DNA of 12,500 bases from Theodoxus fluviatilis (Eukaryota; Mollusca; Gastropoda; Cycloneritida; Neritidae): positions 67,501 to 80,000 of the forward strand of contig JAWQFJ010017173.1 of assembly GCA_034096865.1 (NCBI GenBank), given 5' to 3'. A program made the position numbers and the translations under genes. Positions 1-9,040 of this stretch are shown here, in pieces. The notes under the pieces were generated by a model, which searched no databases, was not told where the DNA came from, and was given only the letters and a program-made list of their open reading frames with translations. How positions within the stretch are numbered: the stretch's first letter is position 1; each line of letters starts with the position of its first letter.

Positions 1-278
1 CTTGGGAAAGCCTCCAAAGCAGCTACATCTACTGCAACTAAACTATACTGGACTAAACTATAGAGGGAGGCGGCGGGTGGTGGTGCCTGCTATTGAGGCG
101 CCGGTGTGTGCTGAGGGAGAGGGAGAGAGTGCGCAAGTTGTGCAACAGTATTCTGCAGTGCCTCTCCCTGCCACTCGCTCCTCCCTATTCTCTACTTCTT
201 TGACAACGGGCGAGACTCAAAAAGAACAAAACTGGAACGCAGCCCGGTGGGTTGGTGGGAACGGCTGCCTCTGTTTGG
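1..278 (+). other. SKI: Upstream untranslated region (5' UTR or promoter-proximal) of the SKI gene
   Basis: This stretch precedes the SKI start codon. It contains no ATG on the plus strand, so the ATG at 279 is the first start met by a scanning ribosome. The SKI frame is closed upstream by a TGA at 201-203, so the protein cannot extend further back without an unseen splice. It has G-rich and GA-rich stretches around 62-130 and no clear TATA box. Neither the transcription start nor an upstream splice acceptor can be placed from sequence alone, so how much of it is transcribed is unknown. Confidence 0.6.
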
Positions 279-1190
279 ATGGACACCGTGGGGCAGGACG
301 CCGGTCTGGCGGGCGTCCCCATTCTGCTGACTCGAGTGCTCAAGAACTTCCAGACTTCAGCGCTCAGCTCACTCAGCGGGCCTGGGGCCCCTATAGTGGG
401 CCTACAGCCCAGTCCTCAGGACATGGAAGAATTCCGGAAAGCTGTCCTCAATGCCAAGAGCCACAAGAAAGATAAAGATTTCCTAATCGTCGATCCGTTT
501 ATGGTCCCCCCTCCCTTCCCCATTCAGCAGATGCCTGTTTTCACACCAGTGGACACAGGACGAACTGAGCGGTCGGATACCTATCTGGAAGGAGAGACCA
601 TAGCATGCTTCTACGTTGGCGGAGAGCTGCGACTGTGCTTGCCTCAGATCCTGAACACAGTGCTCAGAGACTTCACCCTCTCACAGATCAACACCATTTG
701 TGACGAGCTGCACATCTTCTGCTCGAGGTGCAACCCAGAGCAGTTGGAAACGCTCAAGGCGACGGGAGTGCTCCCTTACACAGCAGCGTCGTGTGGTCTC
801 ATCACCAAAACCGATGCAGAGCGCTTATGCAATGCTCTGCTCCACAGAGCTCCTGAGAGGAGCATCGACCCCCCGTCCCCCAACTGCCTCAAGGTTTACC
901 ACGAGTGCTTCGGCAAGGGGAAGGGGCTCCTCAGCCCGGATCAGTACACTTCGCCCAAGGCCAGCTGCATTCAGTGCGCTGACTGCCAGGGGATGTTCTC
1001 CCCTGCGAAATTTGTCTGTCACTCGCACAAGGCGCTGGAAAACAGGACGTGCCATTGGGGGTTTGATTCGGCAAACTGGCGCCATTACCTCCTCCTTGCC
1101 AAAGAACAGGAGAGCCGCGACAGAGCTCAGGATGTCTTGGACAGCATCAAAGCCAGATTCGACTCTGCTGCAAAGTTCAAGAGGAAGTCG
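279..1190 (+). CDS. SKI: SKI proto-oncogene homologue, first coding exon (residues 1-304, partial)
   Basis: Nuclear co-repressor of TGF-beta/BMP signalling. The family binds SMAD2/3 and SMAD4 and recruits NCoR and histone deacetylases. Residues about 15-36 (LLTRVLKNFQ...SSLSGPGA) match the N-terminal SMAD2/3-binding segment. The DHD domain spans about 95-190, with LEGETIACF, LRLCLPQILN, CDELHIFCSRC and GLITKTDAERLCNALL. The SAND-like SMAD4-binding domain spans about 205-300, with VYHECFGKGKG, the putative zinc ligands C230, C233, H248 and H250, and CHWGFDSANW. LITKTDAERLCNALL fits SKI better than SnoN (SKIL). I chose the ATG at 279 because no ATG lies upstream and a stop lies at 201-203; its context has T at -3 and G at +4. 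A second in-frame ATG at 423 would lose the SMAD2/3 segment. The exon ends after codon 304 at a GTGAGT donor, just past KFKRK. Vertebrate SKI is about 730 residues, so the C-terminal coiled coil must lie in later exons. One oddity is Gly at residue 214, where vertebrate SKI and SnoN have Cys. Confidence 0.96.
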
Positions 1191-1196
1191 GTGAGT
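1191..1196 (+). other. SKI: 5' splice donor (GTGAGT) of SKI intron 1
   Basis: GTGAGT follows the last SKI-like codon directly (AAG TCG, then GTGAGT), and similarity to the family stops there. The intron is phase 0, because 912 coding bases precede it. If the donor were not used, the frame would run to a TGA at 1296-1298 and add 35 residues with no resemblance to SKI. That tail is hydrophobic and runs into GT-rich sequence. Confidence 0.9.
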
Positions 1197-1566
1197 TGGC
1201 ATGAATTTCTTCAGTGTTTATTTCAGACTGTCAGGAATCATTTATTAGCAAGAAAGTGCTTTCAGTTTGTATTGGTGGTATGTGTAGCATGTGTGTGAAT
1301 GGTCACATGTGGTAGTAGGTTCTCAGTCAGAGGAATCCTCATCTTGTTGTAGTAGAATGCACATACTGTCTTGTCATGTCATAGTAATATTGGTGGATGT
1401 GGTGTGCTTCCTTCCTTTACTGTTGCAAGTCATTATTAGCCATGAAGTTCTGCATTAGTGTATCACCTCAGTCACCCTGAGTCTCTTTTCCTGCCTGTGC
1501 CACTGTGCATCAGTCTTATTTCTTAAACTCAAAGCTGTCTGCTTGCCTCTCTGAGTATCAGCCTTT

Positions 1567-1570
<4 letters not shown>
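1197..1570. other. Unique intronic sequence, nothing recognised
   Basis: AT-rich to mixed sequence between the splice donor and the first CT array. It includes short GT-rich patches near 1270-1315. No coding potential, inverted repeat or RNA gene was seen. Confidence 0.6.
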
Positions 1571-1655
<85 letters not shown>

Positions 1656-1699
1656 TCTCATCCTCTGTGTGTATGTGTCGATGTATGTGTGTGTTTGTG

Positions 1700-1753
<54 letters not shown>
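1571..1753. repeat. Compound microsatellite (CT)n followed by (GT)n
   Basis: An uninterrupted (CT)40 array fills 1571-1650. It is followed by a short transition, an imperfect GT-rich stretch from about 1665, and a pure (TG)26 array at 1702-1753. The open frames that cross it on both strands encode only Leu-Ser, Arg-Glu or Cys-Val dipeptide repeats and are artefacts. Confidence 0.97.
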
Positions 1754-1757
<4 letters not shown>

Positions 1758-2442
1758 ATTTTTTTAAACATTCAGGTGGGAGTAGAGCTGTCTCTCTATG
1801 CTAGCACTATATAACGTCATGGATTCACATCACAGTAGAACGTGTGCCACTTCGGGCAGGTCTGAAGATGGTTACAGGGGTTTAGTTAAGAAGAAAAGTA
1901 AAAAAGAGGATTGAACAGATTATTTTCTATTTAATGACTCTTTTAATTCCTATCTCTCCCTCAACCCCACCCAACCCCCCTCCCACCCCTACTGTCCTAG
2001 CCCTTGTTCACCTGCAACTCTTCCATATTCTTCTTCTCCTCTTCCCTCCACTGAAATTTCTAGTGCTTTTCGTCGAAAAAAAAGGCATTGCAAAATGATA
2101 AATTGCTTGCAAAAGCGGTTTGCATGTCTCAGCTGTAGGCCCTGCAAAGTAGATTCTACTGGCTATTAGTCAGCAGTATATTGTAAAAGTTGTCGAAATG
2201 TATGCATAGATGTTGCATTTTGCATTGCCACTCATCCAGTGTGCAGACTTTGTCCAATGGGAATTTTGTACTAACCTTGACTATGTTGCCCGTCAGTGTC
2301 AGCAAATGAAGAATTATTAAATGTAGTCAAATGTTGCACTCACCCTACCCCCTCTCCATCCTCATTTACTCCTTAGTCTTCAATCCCCCCCCTTTACTCC
2401 ACAGTCTCACAATCCCCCCCCCCCCCCTTCATTCCCTTTAGC

Positions 2443-2445
<3 letters not shown>
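1754..2445. other. Intronic sequence with C-rich patches and a two-copy 28-bp repeat
   Basis: Mostly unique AT-rich sequence. C/T-rich patches lie at about 1955-2050 and 2338-2430. Two 28-bp tandem copies starting TTTACTCC lie at 2365 and 2393, each ending in a C run; the second ends in a 14-C run at 2414-2427. A weak inverted pair, GGCATTGCAAAATG at 2084 and its near complement at 2215-2229, lies here too. No gene was recognised. Confidence 0.6.
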
Positions 2446-2499
<54 letters not shown>

Positions 2500-2537
2500 T
2501 GTGTGTGTGTTGTGTGTGTGTGTGTGTGTGTGTGTGT
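2446..2537. repeat. (TG)n microsatellite with interruptions
   Basis: A TG array of about 92 bp is broken by one GAG and one TGTTG slip near 2497-2512. It is not coding; the Cys-Val frame through it is a repeat artefact. Confidence 0.96.
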
Positions 2538-3062
2538 TCATGCTTGTCTGCCTCTTTCTTTCTCTCACTATGTGAGGACTGTTTCTGTAATTAAAGTTTG
2601 CCGAGCTAGGAAGGGTGCATGCTCAGATGTGGCCATTCATCAGTATGTCAGTAATGGGATAAGAGGAGAGGACATACTTGTGGGTTGTGGTGAACTTAAC
2701 TGTCTGCTGGACTCGATGACCTAGAGGTTGTTGGCCCTTCTGTGCTCTTATCAATGCATGTGGAGAGGTATCCTAGTGGCAGTTGTCTGATGACTTGAAT
2801 TATCAAGGGTGTCAGGAAAGATAACACAATAACAAGATGACCTCATCCAATATGAAGTCCAGGATAGTCGAGAGCGTCAACTGCAGTTTTTATCATTCCT
2901 TTGTATGATAAGTAGAATGGAATTCTTGGTGTTTGCAGAAGCAGACGAGGAAACTTAGAGGGCTTTAAGAGCGTCCCTGTAGATGAGGCAGAATGGAGAT
3001 AGTCTTGACGAAATTAGAACCAATGCACTTGAGGAGGGTTGAATGACCTCGTTGTCCAGAAA

Positions 3063-3065
<3 letters not shown>
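2538..3065. other. Unique intronic sequence, nothing recognised
   Basis: Mixed-composition sequence between two GT arrays. No convincing frame, hairpin or transposon end was found. The frame running out of the upstream GT array to 2724 shows no family resemblance. Confidence 0.55.
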
Positions 3066-3131
<66 letters not shown>

Positions 3132-3151
3132 GTGCGTGTGTGTGTGCGTGT

Positions 3152-3187
<36 letters not shown>
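3066..3187. repeat. (GT)n microsatellite with GCG/TAT interruptions
   Basis: The array is about 122 bp. Uninterrupted GT runs at both ends flank a middle section (about 3125-3160) with variant units GCGT and GTAT. Confidence 0.96.
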
Positions 3188-3188
<1 letters not shown>

Positions 3189-3622
3189 AGTCTGATAAGA
3201 AGACTTTAACTCAAGCTATAGTGTTACCTGGTCCACTTGAGCTAGATAGGGAGTCAGAACAAAGTTCACACTGTTGATAAGAGGCTGGTGATATGAAAGT
3301 GCAGAAATAAACATGGAGCATTTCACCCATCAGAGAAGTGACCTCCACTTGGCAACTTGGCATGAGGTCGAGTCCATATGGCATATATCTGAGTTTCATA
3401 CATGCGTACCCATCTTATCACACCTGTGGCATGCAGGAGAGCATGCATAGTTCATGCTCTGTTGTATGTGTAATGACAGATCAGGTCTTAAGTACTTATG
3501 TCAGAAGTCATCAATGCTATGCATATATGCTATGTTCAATATTTGTTTCAATGCATAAGTTAGTATGGTGTCTGCATTAGAGTGACTTTCAGAGCAAGCA
3601 CTTGGATTACACACTCACTCTT
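3188..3622. other. Unique intronic sequence, nothing recognised
   Basis: AT-leaning unique DNA up to the hAT-like element. Short frames on both strands show no recognisable motif and no splice-consensus support. The last five bases, CTCTT at 3618-3622, are the left target duplication of the next element. Confidence 0.55.
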
Positions 3623-3911
3623 CAGGGCCGGATCAAAGTTTTTTGAGGGGGGGTGCTTAAAATTGTTTTAGGGTCTTCTCATCGAAGTGGCGAAGCCACG
3701 AGTGCGTGCCTGCGAAGCAGGCACGCCCCTCTAGGGGGGTCCGGGGGCATGCCCCCCCGCAAAATTTTGAGAAAAATGGTGCAAATCTGTGCAATCTGGC
3801 AGTGCGGTCATTTCCAAGAGTTTTTGTTTGGTCACAGATTCTTCCTGTCTCTGCCCGGGTTTGATTTGTCTGTGCGAGTAGCAAAAGGAAGGCATCTTAA
3901 TTATAGCAGCA

Positions 3912-4170
3912 CCCCCCCCCCCCCCTCCCTCCCCAGCTACCTTGGCTGCCAAGTAGAGTGTGCTTATACCAAGTGGAGAGTAGTACAGCATCTGGGCCCA
4001 GCATCTTTTAGCCCCCCCCCCCCCCTCCTTCCCAAGCTTTTTACTAACTATACTGTCTCTGCTACCAAGCAAAGTGTGCCGATATCCGATGAGGTGGGAA
4101 GTAGATCAACATATTTGAGCAACCACCCCCCCCCCCCCCCCCTCCCCCCAACCCCCGGCTGCCACGGAGG
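3912..4170. repeat. Three degenerate ~100-115-bp tandem units led by poly-C
   Basis: C runs of 14, 14 and 17 bases begin at 3912, 4012 and 4126. After the first two, similar sequence follows: CTGCCAAGTAGAGTGTGC in one unit and CTACCAAGCAAAGTGTGC in the next, then a related block ending in GTAGTACAGCATC or GTAGATCAACAT. The third unit keeps only the C run and GGCTGCCACGGAGG. They form a decayed tandem array inside the hAT-like element. Confidence 0.7.
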
Positions 4171-4208
4171 TTTTTTTTTTTTTTTTTTTTTTTTTTTGGG
4201 GGGGGGGG
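4171..4208. repeat. Homopolymer junction (T)27(G)11
   Basis: Twenty-seven T residues (4171-4197) are followed directly by eleven G residues (4198-4208), close to the right end of the hAT-like element. Run lengths like these are prone to sequencing and assembly error. Confidence 0.85.
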
Positions 4209-4380
4209 TGCTCGAGCACCCCCAGCACCCCCCCTAGATCCGGCCCTGCTCTTAGTCTTACACATATTGAAGGTAGTCATGTCACCCTGCTCTGGTCAGT
4301 AGAGACTGCTGTCTTTCCCTGAACTTGTCAACTATGCTTGGCCAGTCATAAATTTCGAGCTCTACAGTCAGACTGCAATC

Positions 4381-4650
4381 TGCTGTGTACATCTTCCACC
4401 CAATTCAATCAGCTGTGTACATCTTCCACCCAATTCAATCAGCTGTGTACATCTTCCACCCAATCCAATCAGCTGTGTACATCTTCCACCCAATCCAGTC
4501 ACCTGTGTACATCTTCCACCCAATCCAATCAGCTGTGTACATCTTCCACCCAATCCGATCCCAACTGTGTACATCTTCCACCCAATCCAGTCAGCTGTGT
4601 ACATCTTCCACCCAATCCAATCCCAACTGTGTATATCTTCCATTCAATGG
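4381..4650. repeat. Minisatellite, about nine copies of a 30-bp unit
   Basis: Units begin at 4381, 4411, 4441, 4471, 4501, 4531, 4563, 4593 and 4625. Each starts with a variant of AGCTGTGTAC and continues ATCTTCCACCCAATCCAATC. Six of the first eight are 30 bp; the sixth and eighth are 32 bp and end in ATCCC, each followed by a unit beginning AACTG. The ninth is partial and diverged. Because 30 is a multiple of three, frames stay open through the array on both strands, giving periodic peptides such as YIFHPIQSAV. With no homology or start context, these are not taken as genes. Confidence 0.95.
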
Positions 4651-5001
4651 GTTGCCTGGCTCAGTGTCCCTATCCATATGCATTGATATTAAAGGGAGTA
4701 AGAGCCTCAACATTTTGGTCACTGAGTCCAACAGTTGAAAATCACAACAGCCTACAAGTATACCTTCTTGCCTGCTGTCCATCCACCCATCTTTCACACA
4801 AGTGTCCAACTCTGTAAATGCAGGGAACTGCTCGCTGTGCCTTAATTATTGTGTCCAGTCTGTTTGTAGTGTCTACATTTCTGGGTGTATGGATTCATTG
4901 CCTCCATCTGTGACCCTCAGGCTTGGTCACAATGTCAAGGGTTTTCATGACTGACAACAGCCTTACAAAGGGATAAAGGTCAAATACGTGCGTGTTCTAC
5001 A
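4651..5001. other. Unique intronic sequence, nothing recognised
   Basis: Unique, mildly AT-rich sequence between the minisatellite and the diverged duplication. No protein-like frame or RNA-like fold was identified. Confidence 0.55.
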
Positions 5002-5240
5002 GATCATGAATCATGAAATGGGGGTGGGTGGGGGGTGTTGATTGTTCAGAGGAAAGCTAGCTTTTAATGGCAGAGATAAATGCTAGTGATTTGCATACCA
5101 CATCATCCTTAACTGAAGATCATGAGTCACAGGTTTCATGGTCAGTTGGGGCATGGTCAGTTGGGTGATGGGGTGGGATGAGGAATATGTCAGAAAGCAT
5201 GCAATGGCTGAAGTAAAATCCCAGTGATGTGCATACCCTA
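5002..5240. repeat. Diverged two-copy tandem duplication (~100-120 bp units)
   Basis: Unit one starts GATCATGAATCATG at 5002 and ends near GTGATTTGCATACC at about 5100. Unit two starts GATCATGAGTCAC at 5118 and ends near GTGATGTGCATACCC at about 5238. The start and end blocks align. The middles are both G-rich (GGGTGGGTGG and GGTGATGGGGTGGG) but have diverged. Unit two also holds a short internal duplication of CATGGTCAGTTGGG. Confidence 0.55.
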
Positions 5241-5466
5241 CCTTTGAACACTGTTAGATGGATTGCCTATTAGTTTTCTTCCATGTGGATGTGGAAAATT
5301 AATGCAAGGATTCCTCTTGGCTGAGTGTCTCGGCATCACTCAGACACTAAGACACCAGGAGGTGATGATGTACTGCAGCAGGCTCTATGAGCACTAAAAA
5401 GCACAGCTGTCCTGCTGATGAAGAATGTCCTGGCAGCATTACCCGTATGAAGAACTTTGCACCTGT

Positions 5467-6319
<853 letters not shown>

Positions 6320-7074
6320 TGTAGCGTGGAAAATAGTAACCCGTGGAAAACAGTGTCGGAAGTCATCGCAGAGTTATCTGCGAGGGATTTTCTGAAAATT
6401 CAACTCTAAAAAGAGACGGCACCCGCCACTCCGCCTGACTGACTTGGCACGCCCGGGGAGTTATGCTAAGATCCGGCCGCGTAAATATATCTGCGTTTTG
6501 TGACAAACGTCTTGCTCGGCGGTACTGTACTCCATGCACCTTAACGGTGCGCGTGATTCGGGTGTAATCTTAAGCTAAACGACGTTTATTGGCGCTGCTG
6601 AAATGGTCTAAGTCGGAAACATTCGGAACGTCGTTTAGCTTAAGATTACACCCGAATCACGCGCACCGTTAAGGTGCATGGAGTACAGTACCGCCGAGCA
6701 AGACGTTTGTCACAAAACGCAGATATATTTACGCGGCCGGATCTTAGCATAACTCCCCGGGCGTGCCAAGTCAGTCAACGGTCGCGTTTTATAAAACCAG
6801 ACTACAAACAGACTACAGGGAGGTGACTCCCATATTATTTCCGGCAGGGGAGACGGCTTTACACGGGGAAAAACTTTTTTGAACGCTACATCATGTGTTA
6901 AACTACACAAATGCACCAAAACCTCGTAAAGCAACTAATGCGTCGTTTGTCGGAATATATTCCATGCGAAGAACAGGTGCAGGAGCGGTAAATTGCATAA
7001 AGCACGTCCCTCGCAGATAACTCTGCGATGACTTCCGTCACTGTTTTCCACGGGTTACTATTTTCCACGCTACA
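6320..7074. mobile_element. Fold-back miniature DNA transposon with 68-bp inverted ends
   Basis: The terminal inverted repeats, 6320-6387 and 7007-7074, match at 67 of 68 positions by eye, beginning TGTAGCG and ending CGCTACA. GGCTG lies directly outside both ends (6315-6319 and 7075-7079), a likely 5-bp target duplication; the next base, T, also matches, so 6 bp with a shifted end is possible. Each terminal repeat holds two CGTGGAAAAYAGT copies 17 bp apart and a CGCAGA/TCTGCG hairpin. Inside lies a separate long palindrome (6436-6777). The 755-bp element encodes no recognisable transposase, so it would move only with help. TGT...ACA ends occur in integrase-type (for example Ginger-like) elements, but I would not assign a superfamily. 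Confidence 0.85.
6436..6777. repeat. Perfect long palindrome, two 151-bp arms and a 40-bp spacer
   Basis: The left arm is 6436-6586, the right arm 6627-6777 and the spacer 6587-6626. Comparing the left arm with the reverse complement of the right by eye, I found no mismatch over 151 bases. The outer ends are TGACTGACTTGGCAC and its complement; the inner ends are GCTAAACGACGTT and its complement. It sits off-centre in the fold-back element, 48 bp from the left terminal repeat and 229 bp from the right. A transcript through it would fold into a long hairpin. Confidence 0.95.
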
Positions 7075-7137
7075 GGCTGTCAGGCAGGCAAAATGGAAGG
7101 GAAGCGGGTAGGCAGACTGTGTGGTGGCAAGGAACTA

Positions 7138-7982
7138 CACTGGTCCGCAGAAGTTAAGGGCCGGTACGAAAATTTGCTATAGGCCTAAAAGCTGAACGAG
7201 TAAATATTGAGTAACCATATACATATGCTCGGAAAGGACATTCATTCTTCTTTATGATCCCGTTACAGATTACAATTATCTTAACTCAGCGTTGCGCAGC
7301 TGGGCGTCAAAGTGAGTACCCCCCGAAAATGAACTTGAAAACGACTTTTTCCGTTTCTTAAGTTCAAAAAATAATCAGATGCAACAGTATTTTGTAAAAC
7401 TAAACGTCAAACGATAGCCCAACCATTTATCTTCATGCGTTTTGAAGAGAAAACAAAAAGGGTGTGTATTTTACGGGCTTTGAAAGTCAGGAGGCGCTGA
7501 AACAAAAATTATGAATGGGAAAATATTGGGCTTCTGCATGCACATAAATAACTTATCAAGGTACCTACGTCTTAAATTTTGTTAACTTCGAACCACGGAC
7601 TGAGCGCATGGACAGAGTTAAACTCAATGTTTACATCTGACAATGTGTAGGGGAAGAGTTGTCTGACTTTAACAAAGCATAAAGAACGAGTCTCTATCAT
7701 GAAACGAAAAACACATTACCCCAATTTCAAACTGTTGCATCTGATTATTTTTCGAATATAAGAAACGGAAAAAGTCGTTTTGCAAGTTCATTTTCGGGGG
7801 GTACTCACTTTGACGCCCAGCTGCGCAACGCTGAGTTAAGATAATTGTAATCTGTAACGGGATCATAAAGAAGAATTAATGTCCTTTCCGAGCATATGTA
7901 TATGGTTACTCAATATTTACTCGTTCAGCTTTTAGGCCTATAGCAAATTTTCGTACCGGCCCTTAACTTTTGCGGACCAGTG
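7138..7982. mobile_element. Long-inverted-repeat MITE, Tc1/mariner-like (TA target)
   Basis: The arms are 7138-7388 and 7731-7982, about 250 bp each, with about five mismatches and one single-base indel by hand comparison. The ends are CACTGGTCC and GGACCAGTG. TA lies immediately outside on both sides (7136-7137 and 7983-7984), the target duplication of Tc1/mariner elements, and CACTG-type ends fit that group. The 342-bp middle (7389-7730) is AT-rich and shows no DDE/DDD transposase frame. The outer matches run a few bases past TA (AACTA and TAGTT), so the exact border is slightly uncertain. Confidence 0.85.
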
Positions 7983-9040
7983 TAGTTAGTAGTGAGGCAG
8001 GCAGGTTAATGTGCCGTTGGTGAGCGCATAGTTTGTGCCTATGCGTGCCCCACTTATTTGATTTGGCTGGACTGCAAAGGGAAATTGTCATCTGTCTGAA
8101 TGAGGTTTCCAATGTTATAGGCTAGATACGAGCGTCTTACATCTATAAGTTGTCTGTCGGGAAGTAGCTTCTCATCAAAGGGTCATTTCACTGTGAGCGC
8201 ATTGATTTTACTGTTGCTTGTACTAGTATCCCACTAAATCACACTCGTGCCGGAGTATGTTGAAGTGTTTCTAGTCCAGTGGAAGAGAAGGGTGTCTGCG
8301 CTTTGTTATACACGAGTTAGCTTGGCTTGATTGGTTCCAGTGAAATGATGACTAATGCTTGAGTAGCATGGATTATACGGACACCAGTGCCTTTGGTAGT
8401 AACAGCTTGCTAGCAGCCATCAAACTCAATGGAAGTCCGGTAACTAGGCTGCACTCTGTAGGTGTATTAACCAAATCCTTTCTTCCTGTGTGGACGACGG
8501 CGCTAACAATAGACAGGCGACGGTGTTGCTGAGTTTGTTGCAGCTGCTCGGCACAAGCTAGCGACAATTCATGCGTGTAGGTATGACGCGCAATACCTAC
8601 AAGAAATACACTGTTAAAGACAAATCTCTTCTTGGTACATTCGCTGTTTCTTCAAGTCGAGACTCTCGTGTATTGTTCAAAATTCATACTTTAATTCCCT
8701 TTTGACCCATTGGGGTGGGTAGGGGTGGGTGGAGTGTATTTCTCGCCTACTTCTGATTTTGTCACCATTTCCACACTGTAAGGTGTAAAGGTCACGAAGT
8801 GCACATCCTAATTTCTATGCGACTGATTTTGTTGACAGTTTAACATTGCCTGTGGTTATGTATCAGGACTGAGATATGAGTTTTGTGTTGATTCCTATGG
8901 TTCGGAATGTGGTGTTTGTAAGAAAGGGAATACTTGGAAGTTGGATTGAAAGGCTACAACTAGTACAAGGGCACATAGTACAGGCATTCTTATTCCCTTA
9001 GCTTCACCAAAGATGAATAGGCCCCAACCTTCCCCTGTTT

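Larger units (their letters stand above)
3623..4248. mobile_element. hAT-like non-autonomous DNA transposon (MITE)
   Basis: The element has matching inverted ends: CAGGGCCGGATC at 3623-3634 and GATCCGGCCCTG at 4237-4248. A second G-rich block ending in GGTGCT follows on each side. It is flanked by a 5-bp direct duplication, CTCTT at 3618-3622 and 4249-4253. CAGGG-type ends are usual in hAT elements, although the classic hAT target duplication is 8 bp. At 626 bp it encodes no transposase. Inside are two hairpins with GAA loops (3687-3699 and 3704-3726), a GGGGGCATGCCCCC palindrome (3743-3756), three internal units headed by C runs, a 27-T run and a 20-bp palindrome centred on CTCGAG (4204-4223). 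Confidence 0.82.

Noticed and set aside
2..475. Long open frame overlapping the start of the SKI exon in another frame
   Set aside because: It has no ATG near its start, resembles no family, and overlaps a clearly recognisable SKI frame.
700..1202. Alternative plus-strand and minus-strand frames inside the SKI exon
   Set aside because: They are shadows of a GC-rich coding exon and show no domain or motif of their own.
1770..1790. Possible recursive splice site (T-run, ATTCAG then GTGGGA)
   Set aside because: The donor half is not a good consensus and the tract before CAG is interrupted by AAA. It is too weak without RNA evidence.
2084..2229. Short inverted pair around GGCATTGCAAAATG
   Set aside because: It is about 14 bp, imperfect, with a spacer of about 115 bp and no target duplication. 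It could be chance in AT-rich DNA.
4338..4817. Periodic repeat-protein frames on both strands across the minisatellite
   Set aside because: A 30-bp unit keeps frames open by arithmetic. The 32-bp units shift the frame, and no start context, splice sites or homology support a protein.
6710..6934. Minus-strand frame in the first fold-back element as a transposase remnant
   Set aside because: It is only 74 residues, lies half in the palindrome arm, and has no recognisable catalytic or DNA-binding motif.
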